Shown in pieces: positions 51,799 to 60,886 of a DNA stretch of 64,000 nt. The stretch is from Micromonospora musae (GTDB lineage: Bacteria > Actinomycetota > Actinomycetes > Mycobacteriales > Micromonosporaceae). A program made the position numbers and the translations under genes. The stretch spans positions 62,001 through 126,000 of the forward strand of contig NZ_RAZT01000019.1 in assembly GCF_003626635.1 (NCBI RefSeq), written 5' to 3'. Under the pieces are notes generated by a model. The model did no database searches. It had not been told where the DNA came from and saw only the letters and a program-made list of their open reading frames with translations. Every line of letters starts with the position of its first letter. The stretch's first letter is position 1.

Positions 51799-52856
51799 CC
51801 GACCTCTACATCCAGGACGTGACGCTGCGCGACGGCATGCACGCCATCGCCCACCGGTACACGGTCGACCAGGTCCGCGCGATCGCCTCGGCGCTCGACG
51901 CGGCCGGGGTGGCCGCCATCGAGGTGGCGCACGGCGACGGTCTCGCCGGGTCCAGCGTCAACTACGGCCACGGCGCGGCGAGCGACGCCGAGTGGATCTC
52001 CGCCGCGGCCGAGGTGCTGACGAACGCGAAGCTCACCACCCTGCTGCTGCCGGGCATCGGCACCATCGCCGACCTGAGGGCGGCGAAGGCGCTCGGGGTG
52101 ACCAGCGTCCGGATCGCGACCCACTGCACCGAGGCGGACATCTCCGCCCAGCACATCTCGTGGGCCCGGGAGAACGGCATGGACGTCGCCGGGTTCCTGA
52201 TGATGTCGCACATGAACGACCCGGCCGGACTCGCCGCCCAGGCCAAGCTCATGGAGTCGTACGGGGCGCACTGCGTCTACGTCACCGACTCCGGGGGCCG
52301 GCTGCTCATGTCCGACGTGGCGCAGCGGGTCGACGCGTACCGGCAGGTGCTCGACGCCGACACGCAGATCGGCATCCACGCCCACCACAACCTGTCGCTC
52401 GGGGTCGCCAACAGCGTGCTCGCCGTGGAGCACGGCCGGGTCACCGGCTCCGCGCCGGTCGGCCCGGACGCGACGCACGGCCGGACCGTACGGGTGGACG
52501 CCTCGCTGGCCGGTATGGGCGCGGGCGCCGGCAACGCGCCGCTGGAGGTCTTCGTCGCCGTCGCCGAGCTGCACGGCTGGAAACACGGCTGCGACGTGTT
52601 CGCGCTGATGGACGCCGCCGACGACCTGGTTCGCCCGTTGCAGGACCGGCCGGTCCAGGTGGACCGGGAGACGCTCTCCCTGGGGTACGCGGGCGTCTAC
52701 TCCAGCTTCCTGCGGCACGCCGAGCGGGCCTCGGCGAAGTACGGGGTGGACGTCCGCTCGATCCTTGTCGAGCTGGGCCGACGCCGGATGGTCGGCGGCC
52801 AGGAGGACATGATCGTCGACGTGGCGCTGGACCTCGCCGGCCAGGAGGGCAAGTGA
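51795..52856 (+). CDS. mhpE: 4-hydroxy-2-oxovalerate aldolase
   Basis: A 353-aa DmpG/BphI/MhpE-type aldolase that splits 4-hydroxy-2-oxovalerate into pyruvate and acetaldehyde. The barrel start VTLRDGMHAIAHRY contains the metal/catalytic Arg-Asp, IGIHAHHNLSLGVANS the His metal ligands, and the C-terminal communication domain (EVFVAVAELHGWKHGCDVF) connects to the partner dehydrogenase. Length is normal. It overlaps the dehydrogenase gene; the following decarboxylase starts 52 bp later. Confidence 0.95.
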   Translation: MTDLYIQDVTLRDGMHAIAHRYTVDQVRAIASALDAAGVAAIEVAHGDGLAGSSVNYGHGAASDAEWISAAAEVLTNAKLTTLLLPGIGTIADLRAAKALGVTSVRIATHCTEADISAQHISWARENGMDVAGFLMMSHMNDPAGLAAQAKLMESYGAHCVYVTDSGGRLLMSDVAQRVDAYRQVLDADTQIGIHAHHNLSLGVANSVLAVEHGRVTGSAPVGPDATHGRTVRVDASLAGMGAGAGNAPLEVFVAVAELHGWKHGCDVFALMDAADDLVRPLQDRPVQVDRETLSLGYAGVYSSFLRHAERASAKYGVDVRSILVELGRRRMVGGQEDMIVDVALDLAGQEGK

Positions 52857-52908
52857 ACGTGGGGAAGCTGTCGAGGGCGGCACGGCCGCGCGCGAAGGGT
52901 GCGGGAGC

Positions 52909-53682
52909 ATGATCGGGCCGGACGTCGCCGGAATCGCCGAGCGGCTCGGCCTGGCCGCCGACACCGCCACCGCCACCGGTCAGCTGGCCGCCGAGACCGG
53001 CCTCGACGTGGACGCCGCGTACGCGGTGCAGACGGCGCTGCTGCGGCGCCGGCTGGACCGGGGCGAGCGGCTCGTGGGGCTCAAGATGGGGCTCACCAGC
53101 CGGGCGAAGATGGCCCAGGTCGGTGTGGACGAGGTGATCTGGGGTCGGCTCACCGACGTGATGCGGGTGCCCGACGGCGGCACCGTCGACGTCGGCGCGT
53201 ACATCCACCCAAGGGTGGAGCCGGAGGTGGCGTTCCTGCTGGACCGCCTTCCCGCGCCGGGCGAGCCGATCGGTGACTTCAGCGAGGCGGTCCGCGCGGT
53301 CGCGCCGGCGATCGAGCTGATCGACTCCCGGTACGCCGACTTCACCTTCTCGCTGCCCGATGTGATCGCCGACAACACGTCGGCCGCCTCCTTCGTGATC
53401 GGACCCTGGTCGCCGGTGCCGGACGGGCTGGAGAACCTGGGCGTGCTGCTGGAGATCGACGGCCGCGTCGCCCAGGTCGGCTCGACGGCAGCGATCCTCG
53501 GCGATCCGCGCCGCGCCCTCGACGAGGGGATCCGGCTGGCCGGACGGCACGGGGTGCGGCTGCGTGAGGGCTGGGTCTTCCTCGCCGGCGCGGCGACCGC
53601 CGCGGTGCCGCTGCGCCCCGGCGCGCACGTGCGCGCGGTCGTGGAGAAGCTCGGCACCGCGACGCTGCGGGCGTCCTCGTGA
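52909..53682 (+). CDS. 4-oxalocrotonate decarboxylase
   Basis: A 257-aa paralogue of the hydratase. It would decarboxylate 4-oxalocrotonate (2-oxohex-3-enedioate) to 2-oxopent-4-enoate. Segments: VGLKMGLTSRAKMAQVGVDE, PRVEPEVAFLL with the metal Glu residues, and IELIDSRYADF. Both family members in one operon implies the usual decarboxylase/hydratase pair, which acts as a complex. Assignment between the two is by similarity of this protein to AmnE/DmpH forms (IWGRLTDVM, conserved). Overlaps the RidA gene by GTGA. Confidence 0.88.
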   Translation: MIGPDVAGIAERLGLAADTATATGQLAAETGLDVDAAYAVQTALLRRRLDRGERLVGLKMGLTSRAKMAQVGVDEVIWGRLTDVMRVPDGGTVDVGAYIHPRVEPEVAFLLDRLPAPGEPIGDFSEAVRAVAPAIELIDSRYADFTFSLPDVIADNTSAASFVIGPWSPVPDGLENLGVLLEIDGRVAQVGSTAAILGDPRRALDEGIRLAGRHGVRLREGWVFLAGAATAAVPLRPGAHVRAVVEKLGTATLRASS

Positions 53683-54116
53683 CCGGCCGGGGCGCGAGCG
53701 CCAAGGTGGTGGCCGGGAAGGCGGTGCCCCGAGGAGCGTTTCCGCACGTCAAGGTCGCGGGTGGGTTCGTCTTCGTCTCCGGGACGTCGTCCCGTCGGGC
53801 GGACAACACCTTCGCCGGCGTCGAGGTGGACGAGTTCGGCACCACCGCCCTGGACATCCGCGCGCAGACGCGCGCGGTCATCGAGAACGTCGCCGACCTG
53901 CTCCGCTCGGTCGGCGCCGAGCTCTCCGACCTGGTACAGGTGACGTCGTACCTGGTGAACATGAACGACTTCGGCGGCTACAACGAGGTGTGGGCGGAGT
54001 TCTTCGACGCCACCGGCCCCACCCGGACCACCGTCGCTGTGCACCAGCTGCCCCACCCGCACCTGCTCATCGAGGTACAGGCCGTCGCCCTTCTCCCCTC
54101 AGGAGGTCAGTCGTGA
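53679..54116 (+). CDS. RidA-family 2-aminomuconate deaminase
   Basis: A 145-aa RidA/YjgF-fold protein. The fold elements are FVFVSGTSSRRADNT, RAVIENVADLLRSVGAELSD and HLLIEVQAVALLP; the Arg of typical RidA proteins (RxxVxV before the last strand) appears as PHPHLLIEVQAV without Arg, as in 2-aminomuconate deaminases (AmnD), which hydrolyse 2-aminomuconate to 4-oxalocrotonate. Its position between the decarboxylase and the dioxygenase supports this role. Stop overlaps the next GTG. Confidence 0.85.
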   Translation: MTGRGASAKVVAGKAVPRGAFPHVKVAGGFVFVSGTSSRRADNTFAGVEVDEFGTTALDIRAQTRAVIENVADLLRSVGAELSDLVQVTSYLVNMNDFGGYNEVWAEFFDATGPTRTTVAVHQLPHPHLLIEVQAVALLPSGGQS

Positions 54117-54637
54117 GCGAGATCGCCGAGCCGTTCAGCTTTCCGGGCTGGATCGCGGAGAACCAGCACCTGCTCAAGCCCCCGGTGGGCAACAAGGAGA
54201 TGTTCCCCGGCGGGGACGACTTCATCGTGATGGTGGTGGGTGGCCCGAACCAGCGCACCGACTTCCACGTGGACCCGTACGAGGAGTTCTTCTACCAGGT
54301 CAAGGGCAACATGCACATCAACCTGATGCTCCCGGAGGGGCCGCGTACGGTGCACGTGCGCGAGGGGCAGATGTGGATGTTGCCGCGGAACACGCCGCAC
54401 TCCCCGCAGCGCCCGGAGGCCGGCTCGATCGGGGTGGTCGTGGAGCGGGTCCGTGCGGAGGGCACGCTGGAGAAGTTCCAGTGGTACTGCCCCGAGTGCG
54501 GGAACAAGGTGCACGAGGTCGAGTTGCAGGTGCGCGACATCGCCGCCGACCTGCCCCCGGTGTTCCAGGCGTTCTACGCCGACGAGAAGGCACGTACCTG
54601 CGCCGACTGCGGCGCGCTGCACCCGGGCAGGGGCTGA
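54113..54637 (+). CDS. nbaC: 3-hydroxyanthranilate 3,4-dioxygenase
   Basis: A 174-aa cupin iron dioxygenase that opens 3-hydroxyanthranilate to 2-amino-3-carboxymuconate semialdehyde. The iron ligands are in DFHVDPYEEFFYQ and MLPRNTPHSPQRP. The C-terminus keeps the second, rubredoxin-like metal site of bacterial forms: WYCPECGN and RTCADCGALH. GTG at 54113 follows an AGGAGG site. The stop overlaps the ACMSD start (TGATG). Confidence 0.95.
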   Translation: MSEIAEPFSFPGWIAENQHLLKPPVGNKEMFPGGDDFIVMVVGGPNQRTDFHVDPYEEFFYQVKGNMHINLMLPEGPRTVHVREGQMWMLPRNTPHSPQRPEAGSIGVVVERVRAEGTLEKFQWYCPECGNKVHEVELQVRDIAADLPPVFQAFYADEKARTCADCGALHPGRG

Positions 54638-55638
54638 TGCGCACACCTGTGGTCGACGTGCACACGCACGTCGTACCGAAGGGGTGGCCGGACCTCACCG
54701 CCGCGTGCGGCGGGTCCGGCTGGCCGTGGCTCCGCGTCGACTCCGAGCGCGCCGCCATGATCATGGTGGGGGAGACGGAGTTCCGACCGGTCGGCGCGGA
54801 GTGCTGGGACGCGCCGACCCGCCTTGCCGACATGGACGCGGACGGCGTCGACCTCCAGGTCGTCTCGCCCACGCCCGTCTTCTTCAGCTACGACCGGCCG
54901 GCCGACCAGGCCGCGAAGGTGGCCCGGATCTTCAACGACCTGACGTTGGAGGTCACCGCGGCCGGCGGGTCGCGGCTGGTGCCGTTCTGCCAGGTGCCGT
55001 TGCAGGACCCGGACCTCGCCTGCGCCGAGCTGGACCGCTGCCTCGCCGCCGGGCACGCCGGGGTGGAGATCGGCAACCACGTCGGCGACCGCGACCTCGA
55101 CGACGCCGGGATCGTGCAGTTCCTCACCCACTGTGCCCAGGTGGGCGCCCCCGTCTTCGTCCACCCGTGGGACATGCCGGGCGGGCCACGACTGGACCGC
55201 TGGATGGCCCGCTGGCTGGCCGGCATGCCGGCGGAGACGCACCTGTCGGTGCTGGCGCTGATCCTCGGCGGCGTCTTCGACCGGGTCCCCGACACGCTGC
55301 GGATCTGCTTCGCGCACGGCGGTGGGAGTTTCCCCTTCTGGCTCGGCCGGGCCGACAACGCCTGGCACCGTCGCGGTGACCTGGTCCGCGGATCCTCCAC
55401 CGCGCCGCCCAGCGCCTACGTCGACCGGTTCTGCGTCGACTCGGTGGTCTTCGACCCGGCGGCGCTGCGACTGCTCGTCGACACGGTGGGGGAGGACCGG
55501 GTCCTGGTGGGCAGCGACTACCCGTATCCGCTGGGCGAGCGGCCCGTCGGGCAGGTGGTGCAGAAGGCGGGCTTCCTCACCGCCGACCAGCGGGAGAAGC
55601 TGCTGTCCCGCAACGCGCTGCGTTTCCTCGGCCGATAA
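54637..55638 (+). CDS. nbaD: 2-amino-3-carboxymuconate-6-semialdehyde decarboxylase (ACMSD)
   Basis: A 333-aa amidohydrolase-superfamily decarboxylase that removes CO2 from the ring-opened product and directs flux away from quinolinate/NAD. The zinc site is VDVHTHVVPKGW, with further His in FVHPWDMPGG and CFAHGGGSFPFWLGR and the Asp in LVGSDYPYPLG. These are diagnostic for ACMSD. It is the last gene of the overlapping series; an amidase gene begins 63 bp later. Confidence 0.95.
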   Translation: MRTPVVDVHTHVVPKGWPDLTAACGGSGWPWLRVDSERAAMIMVGETEFRPVGAECWDAPTRLADMDADGVDLQVVSPTPVFFSYDRPADQAAKVARIFNDLTLEVTAAGGSRLVPFCQVPLQDPDLACAELDRCLAAGHAGVEIGNHVGDRDLDDAGIVQFLTHCAQVGAPVFVHPWDMPGGPRLDRWMARWLAGMPAETHLSVLALILGGVFDRVPDTLRICFAHGGGSFPFWLGRADNAWHRRGDLVRGSSTAPPSAYVDRFCVDSVVFDPAALRLLVDTVGEDRVLVGSDYPYPLGERPVGQVVQKAGFLTADQREKLLSRNALRFLGR

Positions 55639-55701
55639 CCGGCGACGCCGGCCGCCGTGTCTTTCGCACCCCCACGGCACGGCGGCGGGCAGGATGAGGG
55701 C

Positions 55702-57165
55702 ATGGCCGAGCCGCACGACCTGACCGCGCTGGAGCAGGCCGCCGCGATCTCCCGCGGCGAGCTGTCCAGCGTGGAGCTGGTGGAGCACCACCTTCGGCGG
55801 GTGGCCGCGCTCGGTGACACCGTCGGCGCGTTCGTCACCGTCACGGCCGAGGCGGCCCGGGAGGCGGCCCGCGCCGCCGACGCGGTGCCGGCCGACGAGC
55901 GCGGCCCGCTGCACGGCGTACCCACCGCCATCAAGGACCTGACGTTGACCGCCGGGATCCGGACGACCTTCGGCTCGGCCGCCTTCGCCGACTTCGTGCC
56001 ACCGGTCGACGCCGACGTGGTCCGCTTCATCCGGGCCGCCGGCCTCGTCAGCCTCGGCAAGACCACCACCTCCGAGCTGGGCTGCTCGCTCTACTCCGAG
56101 GGCCGCGTCGCGCCACCGGCGCGCAACCCGTGGGACCTCGCGTACACCGCCGGCGGATCCAGCGGCGGCGCGGCCTCGGCGGTGGCGGCGGGGCTGGTCC
56201 CCGTCGCCCAGGGCTCCGACGGCGGCGGCTCGCTGCGCATCCCCGCCGGGCTCTGCGGCCTGATCGGCTACAAGCCCAGCCGCGGCCTGGTCTCCGGCGG
56301 CCCGGTCGGCTTCGGCGCGTTCGGCCTGCCCACTCACGGGCCGATGGGGCGTACGGTCGCCGACGTCGCCGCTCTGCTCGACGTGATGGCCCAGCCGGTG
56401 CCGGGCGAGCCCTACCTGTCGCCCGGGGCGCCGCCCGGCGGCTACCTGGCCGCGGCACGCGCGGCGGCCCCCGGCCGGCTGCGGATCGGGCGGTTCACCG
56501 CCGCGATGCTCGCCGAGGAGCCGGTGCACCCTGACTGTGTCGCCGCCGTGGACCGGGCCGCCGAACTGCTCGCCTCCGCCGGTCACGAAGTGGTCGAGGT
56601 GTCGCCGCCGCTCGGGCCTGCGGCGTGGCCGCTCTTCGAGATCGTCTGGTACGTGCTGGCGCTCGCGCCGGTGCCGCCGGAGCGGGAGAGCGAGCTGCTG
56701 CCGCTGACCCGGTTCCTGCGCGCCCGGGGCGCCGGGGTCTCGGCGGGCACGCTCTCCGCCACCCTCGGCGAGCTGCAGGCGCAGGTACGCCTCGGCGCCC
56801 GCCGCACGGCCGGCTGCGACCTGCTGCTCTGCCCCACCCTCTGCGCTCCGCAGGCACCTGTCGGTTGGTTCGCCGCGGACGGTGACCCGGCGGCGGATTT
56901 CGATCGGCAGCGCCGTTTCTCCCCGTACTGCGCCATTTTCAACGTCACGGGCGAACCGTCCGTCTCGTTGCCGGTAGCGGCGACTGCGGCGGGACTGCCT
57001 GTGGGGATCCTGCTGACCGGTCGGTACGGTGACGACGCCCGGCTGATCGCGACCGCTGCGGAATTGGAGAACTCCAGTGGCGGGTGGGATCGGCACCCCG
57101 CGATCTGGCGGGCCGTTGACTCCGCTAACGTGAAAGGCAGCGGAGTCGGGCGGTTGACGCCTTGA
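55702..57165 (+). CDS. Amidase-signature family hydrolase
   Basis: A 487-aa amidase of the Ser-cisSer-Lys type. The catalytic Lys is in TAIKDLTLT, the cis-Ser and nucleophile Ser in AGGSSGGAASAV, and DGGGSLRIPAG is the oxyanion region. Length fits. Substrate unknown. It follows ACMSD by 63 bp with no terminator visible, and the operon otherwise lacks kynurenine formamidase, so hydrolysis of N-formylkynurenine is one possibility; this is speculation since known formamidases belong to other families. ATG at 55702 is preceded by a purine-rich GGATGAGGGC. Confidence 0.9.
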   Translation: MAEPHDLTALEQAAAISRGELSSVELVEHHLRRVAALGDTVGAFVTVTAEAAREAARAADAVPADERGPLHGVPTAIKDLTLTAGIRTTFGSAAFADFVPPVDADVVRFIRAAGLVSLGKTTTSELGCSLYSEGRVAPPARNPWDLAYTAGGSSGGAASAVAAGLVPVAQGSDGGGSLRIPAGLCGLIGYKPSRGLVSGGPVGFGAFGLPTHGPMGRTVADVAALLDVMAQPVPGEPYLSPGAPPGGYLAAARAAAPGRLRIGRFTAAMLAEEPVHPDCVAAVDRAAELLASAGHEVVEVSPPLGPAAWPLFEIVWYVLALAPVPPERESELLPLTRFLRARGAGVSAGTLSATLGELQAQVRLGARRTAGCDLLLCPTLCAPQAPVGWFAADGDPAADFDRQRRFSPYCAIFNVTGEPSVSLPVAATAAGLPVGILLTGRYGDDARLIATAAELENSSGGWDRHPAIWRAVDSANVKGSGVGRLTP

Positions 57166-57216
57166 ACCTGTCCACCCGACCTCGATGCCTGAGGTCTCTT
57201 CTTCCGCCTGGGGGCG

Positions 57217-57528
57217 TTGGGATTGTCTGTTACCGACACGTTGCTGGTCTTCGTCGGCATCCCGGCGGCAGCGATACTGGTGATCGGCGGCCTGGCGTAC
57301 GCCGGCAGCCGCGGTCACGGCGGTGGTGGCGCCAAGCGCTACCGGCCGGGCCGCTCCTTCGACTTCACTCCGGTCTGGTTCCTGGGCCGTCCGGAGCAGC
57401 TGGCTGACTCGGCCGGCACCGCCCTGGCCGCCGGGGCGCAGGCACCGGCGCTGACCAGCCGAAAGCAGGAGCAGGCCGGCCGCGAGGCGCCGGCCGGTGG
57501 AACCGGAGGCGCAAGTGACCGTTGGTGA
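57217..57528 (+). CDS. Small single-span membrane protein upstream of DUF5130
   Basis: A protein of about 100 aa with an N-terminal membrane helix (TLLVFVGIPAAAILVIGGLAYAG) and a Gly-rich, then Ala/Pro-rich cytoplasmic tail containing YRPGRSFDFTPVWFLG. The start appears to be TTG (57217 or 57223); no ATG or GTG fits. It overlaps the DUF5130 gene, and the pair is probably one transcription unit. Function unknown. Confidence 0.7.
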   Translation: MGLSVTDTLLVFVGIPAAAILVIGGLAYAGSRGHGGGGAKRYRPGRSFDFTPVWFLGRPEQLADSAGTALAAGAQAPALTSRKQEQAGREAPAGGTGGASDRW

Positions 57529-57922
57529 GACGCAGGTCAGCACGGGCAACCCGCCGGAGGTGCTGGACGGCCCGTTCTCGACCCGGCAGCTGCTCCGCAT
57601 CGACGAGGCGCTGCGCCTGGCCGACCAAGGCACCGGTCTCGTCTTCTCGGTCTTCGTCGGTGGCCTCGACGAGCCGATCCGGGAGCACGCCGAGCGGCTG
57701 CACCGCCAGCTCGCCGACCCGGACCGTTCGGTGCTGATCGCGCTGTCGCCCAACCAGCGGCGGCTGGAGGTCGTCACCGGCCGGCACGCGCGTAAGCGCA
57801 TCCCGGACACGTACGCCAAGCTTGCCGCGCTCTCCATGGTGGCGGCCTTCGGCGGCGGCGACCTGGCCGGCGGCATCATCAACGGCCTCGACCAGCTCGC
57901 CAGCCACGCCGGCCGGGGCTGA
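57515..57922 (+). CDS. DUF5130 family protein
   Basis: A 135-aa protein matching the actinobacterial DUF5130 (TPM-like) type: FSTRQLLRIDEALRLADQ, FSVFVGGLDEPIREHAERLH, VLIALSPNQRRLEVVTG, RIPDTYAKLAALSMVAAFGGGDLAGG. Related TPM domains are linked to membrane protein turnover or phosphatase-like activity, but this family is uncharacterised. GTG at 57515 has a GGAGG ribosome binding site; GTG at 57497 is possible. A perfect 15-bp terminator follows 13 bp after the stop. Confidence 0.82.
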   Translation: MTVGETQVSTGNPPEVLDGPFSTRQLLRIDEALRLADQGTGLVFSVFVGGLDEPIREHAERLHRQLADPDRSVLIALSPNQRRLEVVTGRHARKRIPDTYAKLAALSMVAAFGGGDLAGGIINGLDQLASHAGRG

Positions 57923-57935
57923 ACCCTCGTACGAC

Positions 57936-57969
57936 AAAGCCCGGTCCGCGTTCGCGCGGACCGGGCTTT
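57936..57969. terminator. Terminator after the DUF5130 gene, TTCG tetraloop
   Basis: AAAGCCCGGTCCGCG (57936-57950) pairs perfectly with 57955-57969 around a TTCG loop. A short A/T flank on both sides makes it a good bidirectional terminator. Confidence 0.9.
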
Positions 57970-58061
57970 CTCGTGTCAGCGTGGCCAGTCGCCCGGATCG
58001 AGACGCATCGGCCGTCGCCCGGTCACCTCGCCCGCGACGTCGGAACCGACGGCCACGACAA

Positions 58062-58107
58062 CGGCCCGGGGCCGACGTGGGCTCCCACCCACGCCGACCC
58101 CGGGCCG
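58062..58107 (-). terminator. Imperfect 20-bp hairpin after pepN
   Basis: CGGCCCGGGGCCGACGTGGG (58062-58081) pairs with 58088-58107 with two mismatches, loop 6 nt. It starts 14 bp beyond the pepN stop. Confidence 0.65.
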
Positions 58108-58120
58108 GTCACGTCGTGCG

Positions 58121-60679
58121 TCAGGCGCTGCGGGTGTCCCGCTCGCGGGCCTTGAGGGCGCGGACCACACCGTCGCGTCCCTCGGCGACGAGCCGGCGCA
58201 GCGGCGCCGGGTGCCCGTCACCGGCGAGCCAGGCGTCGGTGGCCGCCACCGTCTCCTCCTCCACCAGGTACGTCGGGTAGGCGAGCTGAGCGAACTCCTG
58301 CGCCGGCTCGCTGTCCCGGCTGCCCCAGACCTGGCCGACCGCCGCGAAGTACTTCTCCCGGTACGGCGTGACCAGCTCCACCTGCGTCGGGTGGGTGAAG
58401 CCCTGCAGCAGGGCCCGGTTACGCCAGTTCGGCAGCGCCTCCGCCCCGGTGAGCTGCGCCCACACGGCGGCCTTGTTCTCGGCGGTCGGCACCAGCGCGT
58501 GCACGAACGCGGCCTCCCGCTCGCCGCTCGCCGTCCGGTCCCGCGCCAGCTCGGCGTCCACCTCGGCGACGCCGGCCGTGCCGCTGGCCACCAGCGACGC
58601 GAGCACACTCCAGCGCAGCTCGGTGTCGATGTTCAGCCCCGCCGGCACGTCGGTGCCGTCCAGCCAGCCCCGCAGCGTCGCCAGGTCCTCCTCGGAGCGG
58701 GTCGCCGAGACGTACGCCCGGGCCCAGGCGAGCTGGAAGCCGCTGCCCGACTCGGCGGCGGCGAGCGCCGCCTTGGCGGTACGGGCCAGCTCCGTCCAGC
58801 CGGTCGGCGCCCAGGCCGGGTCGGCGTAGAGGGTGAGCGTCGTGGTGGCCTGCCGCAGGGTGGCGGTGACCAGGTTGATGTCGGTCTCGGCGGGCAGCCC
58901 GGCCAGCACCAGCGCCACGTAGTCCCGGGCCGCCAGCTCGGCGTCGCGGACCATGTCCCAGGCGGCCGTCCAGCAGAGCGCGCGGGCCAGCGACGACTCG
59001 AAGCCGGCGATGTGCTGCACGACGGTGGACATCGAGCTGTCGTCCAGCCGCAGCTTCGCGTAGCTGAGGTCGTCGTCGTTGAGCAGCAGCACGTCGGCGG
59101 CGCGGACGCCGGCCAGGGCGCCGAGCTCGGTCCGCTCGCCGGCCACGTCCACCTCCAGCCGCTCCCGGCGGACCAGGCGTCCGTCGGTCAGGTCGTAGAG
59201 GCCCACGCCGATCCGGTGGGTACGCAACGTCGGGTAGTCGGCCGGCGCCTCCTGCCGCACCACCACCTGCTGGTACGTGCCGTCCGGGCCGACGGTCACC
59301 TCCGGGCGCAGCGTGTTGACCTGGGCGGTCTCCAGCCACTGGGCGGCGAACTTGCGCAGCTCCCGGCCGGATGCGGTCTCCAGCTCGGTGAGCAGGTCGT
59401 CGAAGGTGGCGTTGCCCCAGGCGTGCTTGCCGAAGTACGCGCGCAGCCCGGCCAGGAACGGCTCCTCACCGACGTACGCCACCAGCTGCTTGAGCACGCT
59501 CGCGCCCTTGGCGTACGTGATGCCGTCGAAGTTGACCTCGACGGCCTCCATGTCCGGCATCTCCGTGTAGACCGGGTGGGTGGAGGAGAGCTGGTCCTGC
59601 CGGTAGCCCCAGTTCTTCCGGATGGAGAGGAACGTCGTCCACGCCTCGTTGAAGCGCGTCGCGTGGGTGTTGCACCAGTGGCTCGCCCACTCGGCGAACG
59701 ACTCGTTGAGCCACAGGTCGTTCCACCACCGCATGGTGACCAGGTCACCGAACCACATGTGGGCCAGCTCGTGCAGGATCGTGTTGGCCCGCTGCTCGTA
59801 CTCGAAGTCGGTGACCTGCGAGCGGAAGATGTAGTGCGACTCGGCGTGCGTGACGCAGCCGAAGTTCTCCATCGCGCCGGCGTTGAAGTCGGGCACCCAG
59901 AGCTGGTCGTACTTCGGCAGCGGGTAGCGGACGCCGAACTGCTCGTGGAAGAAGTCGAACCCCTGCTTGGTGATGAGGAAGAGGTCGTCCGCGTCCAGGT
60001 ACTGCGCCATCGACGCCCGGCAGAAGACGCCGAGGTCGATGCCGTCGTGGCTGTCCCGCACCTCGTGGTACGGCCCGGCGCAGAGCGCGGTGATGTAGGT
60101 GCTCATGCGGGCCGACTGCGTGAAGTGGACGGCCTTCAGGCCGTCACCCGCCGGCTCCTCCCGATCGACGGGCATGTTCGACACGACCCGCCAGTGCTCC
60201 GGCACCGTGGCCCGCCAGGTGTAGACGCTCTTCAGGTCCGGCTGGTCGAAGCAGGCGAAGACCCGCTGCGCGTCGGCCGTCTCGAACTGGCTGTAGAGGT
60301 AGGTCTCGCCGTCGACCGGGTCGACGGTGCGGTGCAGGCCCTGCCCGCTGCGGGAGTACGCGAAGTCGGCGTCGACGACCAGCGTGTTCTCGCCCGCCAG
60401 GCCGGCGAGGACGAGCCCCTTCTCGGCGGACCAGTCGGAGAGGTCCACCGGGGTGCCGTTCAGCGTGGCCGACCGGACCGAGTCGGCGGCCAGCTCGATG
60501 AAGGTGTTCGCGCCCGGCTCGGCGCAGCGGAACCGGACCTCCGTGGTGGACCGGAAGGTGCGACCCTCGTCCGCCAGCACGGCGGTCGACAGGTCCAGCG
60601 TGATGTCGTACCCGGTCACCTCGAGCAGGCGGGCCCGCTCGGTGGCCTCGACCTGGGTCAGGTTGCGCACTCCCGGCAC
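58121..60679 (-). CDS. pepN: Aminopeptidase N (M1 family)
   Basis: An 852-aa cytosolic zinc aminopeptidase that removes N-terminal residues from peptides. The exopeptidase motif is FGAMENFGCV (here AGAMENFG), and the zinc site is HELAHMWFGDLV with the third ligand Glu in NESFAEW 18 residues later. The N-terminal beta domain and the long helical C-terminal ERAP1-like domain are both complete. GTG at 60679 has a GGAG site at suitable distance; an ATG at 60697 is an alternative. Codirectional neighbours are absent. Confidence 0.95.
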   Translation of the reverse strand: MPGVRNLTQVEATERARLLEVTGYDITLDLSTAVLADEGRTFRSTTEVRFRCAEPGANTFIELAADSVRSATLNGTPVDLSDWSAEKGLVLAGLAGENTLVVDADFAYSRSGQGLHRTVDPVDGETYLYSQFETADAQRVFACFDQPDLKSVYTWRATVPEHWRVVSNMPVDREEPAGDGLKAVHFTQSARMSTYITALCAGPYHEVRDSHDGIDLGVFCRASMAQYLDADDLFLITKQGFDFFHEQFGVRYPLPKYDQLWVPDFNAGAMENFGCVTHAESHYIFRSQVTDFEYEQRANTILHELAHMWFGDLVTMRWWNDLWLNESFAEWASHWCNTHATRFNEAWTTFLSIRKNWGYRQDQLSSTHPVYTEMPDMEAVEVNFDGITYAKGASVLKQLVAYVGEEPFLAGLRAYFGKHAWGNATFDDLLTELETASGRELRKFAAQWLETAQVNTLRPEVTVGPDGTYQQVVVRQEAPADYPTLRTHRIGVGLYDLTDGRLVRRERLEVDVAGERTELGALAGVRAADVLLLNDDDLSYAKLRLDDSSMSTVVQHIAGFESSLARALCWTAAWDMVRDAELAARDYVALVLAGLPAETDINLVTATLRQATTTLTLYADPAWAPTGWTELARTAKAALAAAESGSGFQLAWARAYVSATRSEEDLATLRGWLDGTDVPAGLNIDTELRWSVLASLVASGTAGVAEVDAELARDRTASGEREAAFVHALVPTAENKAAVWAQLTGAEALPNWRNRALLQGFTHPTQVELVTPYREKYFAAVGQVWGSRDSEPAQEFAQLAYPTYLVEEETVAATDAWLAGDGHPAPLRRLVAEGRDGVVRALKARERDTRSA

Positions 60680-60886
60680 TGTTCGTCTCCATCCCACTCG
60701 CTCTACGCCGCGCGGCGCCGTCCACCGACCGCTCGTGGCGGTCGGCCCGGAAACGAGTCTTCCATGCAGCGGCGTCCCGCGGTGGCCGAGGTCACGCTCT
60801 CATCCCGGTGCCGGTCGATGCCTGTCGGGGTGAGGATCGGCAGAGACGCCGGACGATCGGCGTCCTCGTTGCGAAGGGACCTCACC

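Noticed and set aside
57181..57216. ATG or GTG start for the small membrane protein before DUF5130
   Set aside because: No such codon in frame near the helix; only TTG codons at 57217 and 57223 fit, so a TTG start is proposed.
54574..57882. Very long antisense open frame (over 1,000 codons) opposite the ACMSD, amidase and DUF5130 genes
   Set aside because: It is a by-product of GC-rich codon positions; the translation is low-complexity and matches no family, while the plus-strand genes have clear motifs.
58211..60886. Long plus-strand open frame opposite pepN, continuous with the DsbA-family gene
   Set aside because: The sequence is His/Arg/Gly/Val-rich shadow coding of pepN; only the part from 60887 shows a real domain.
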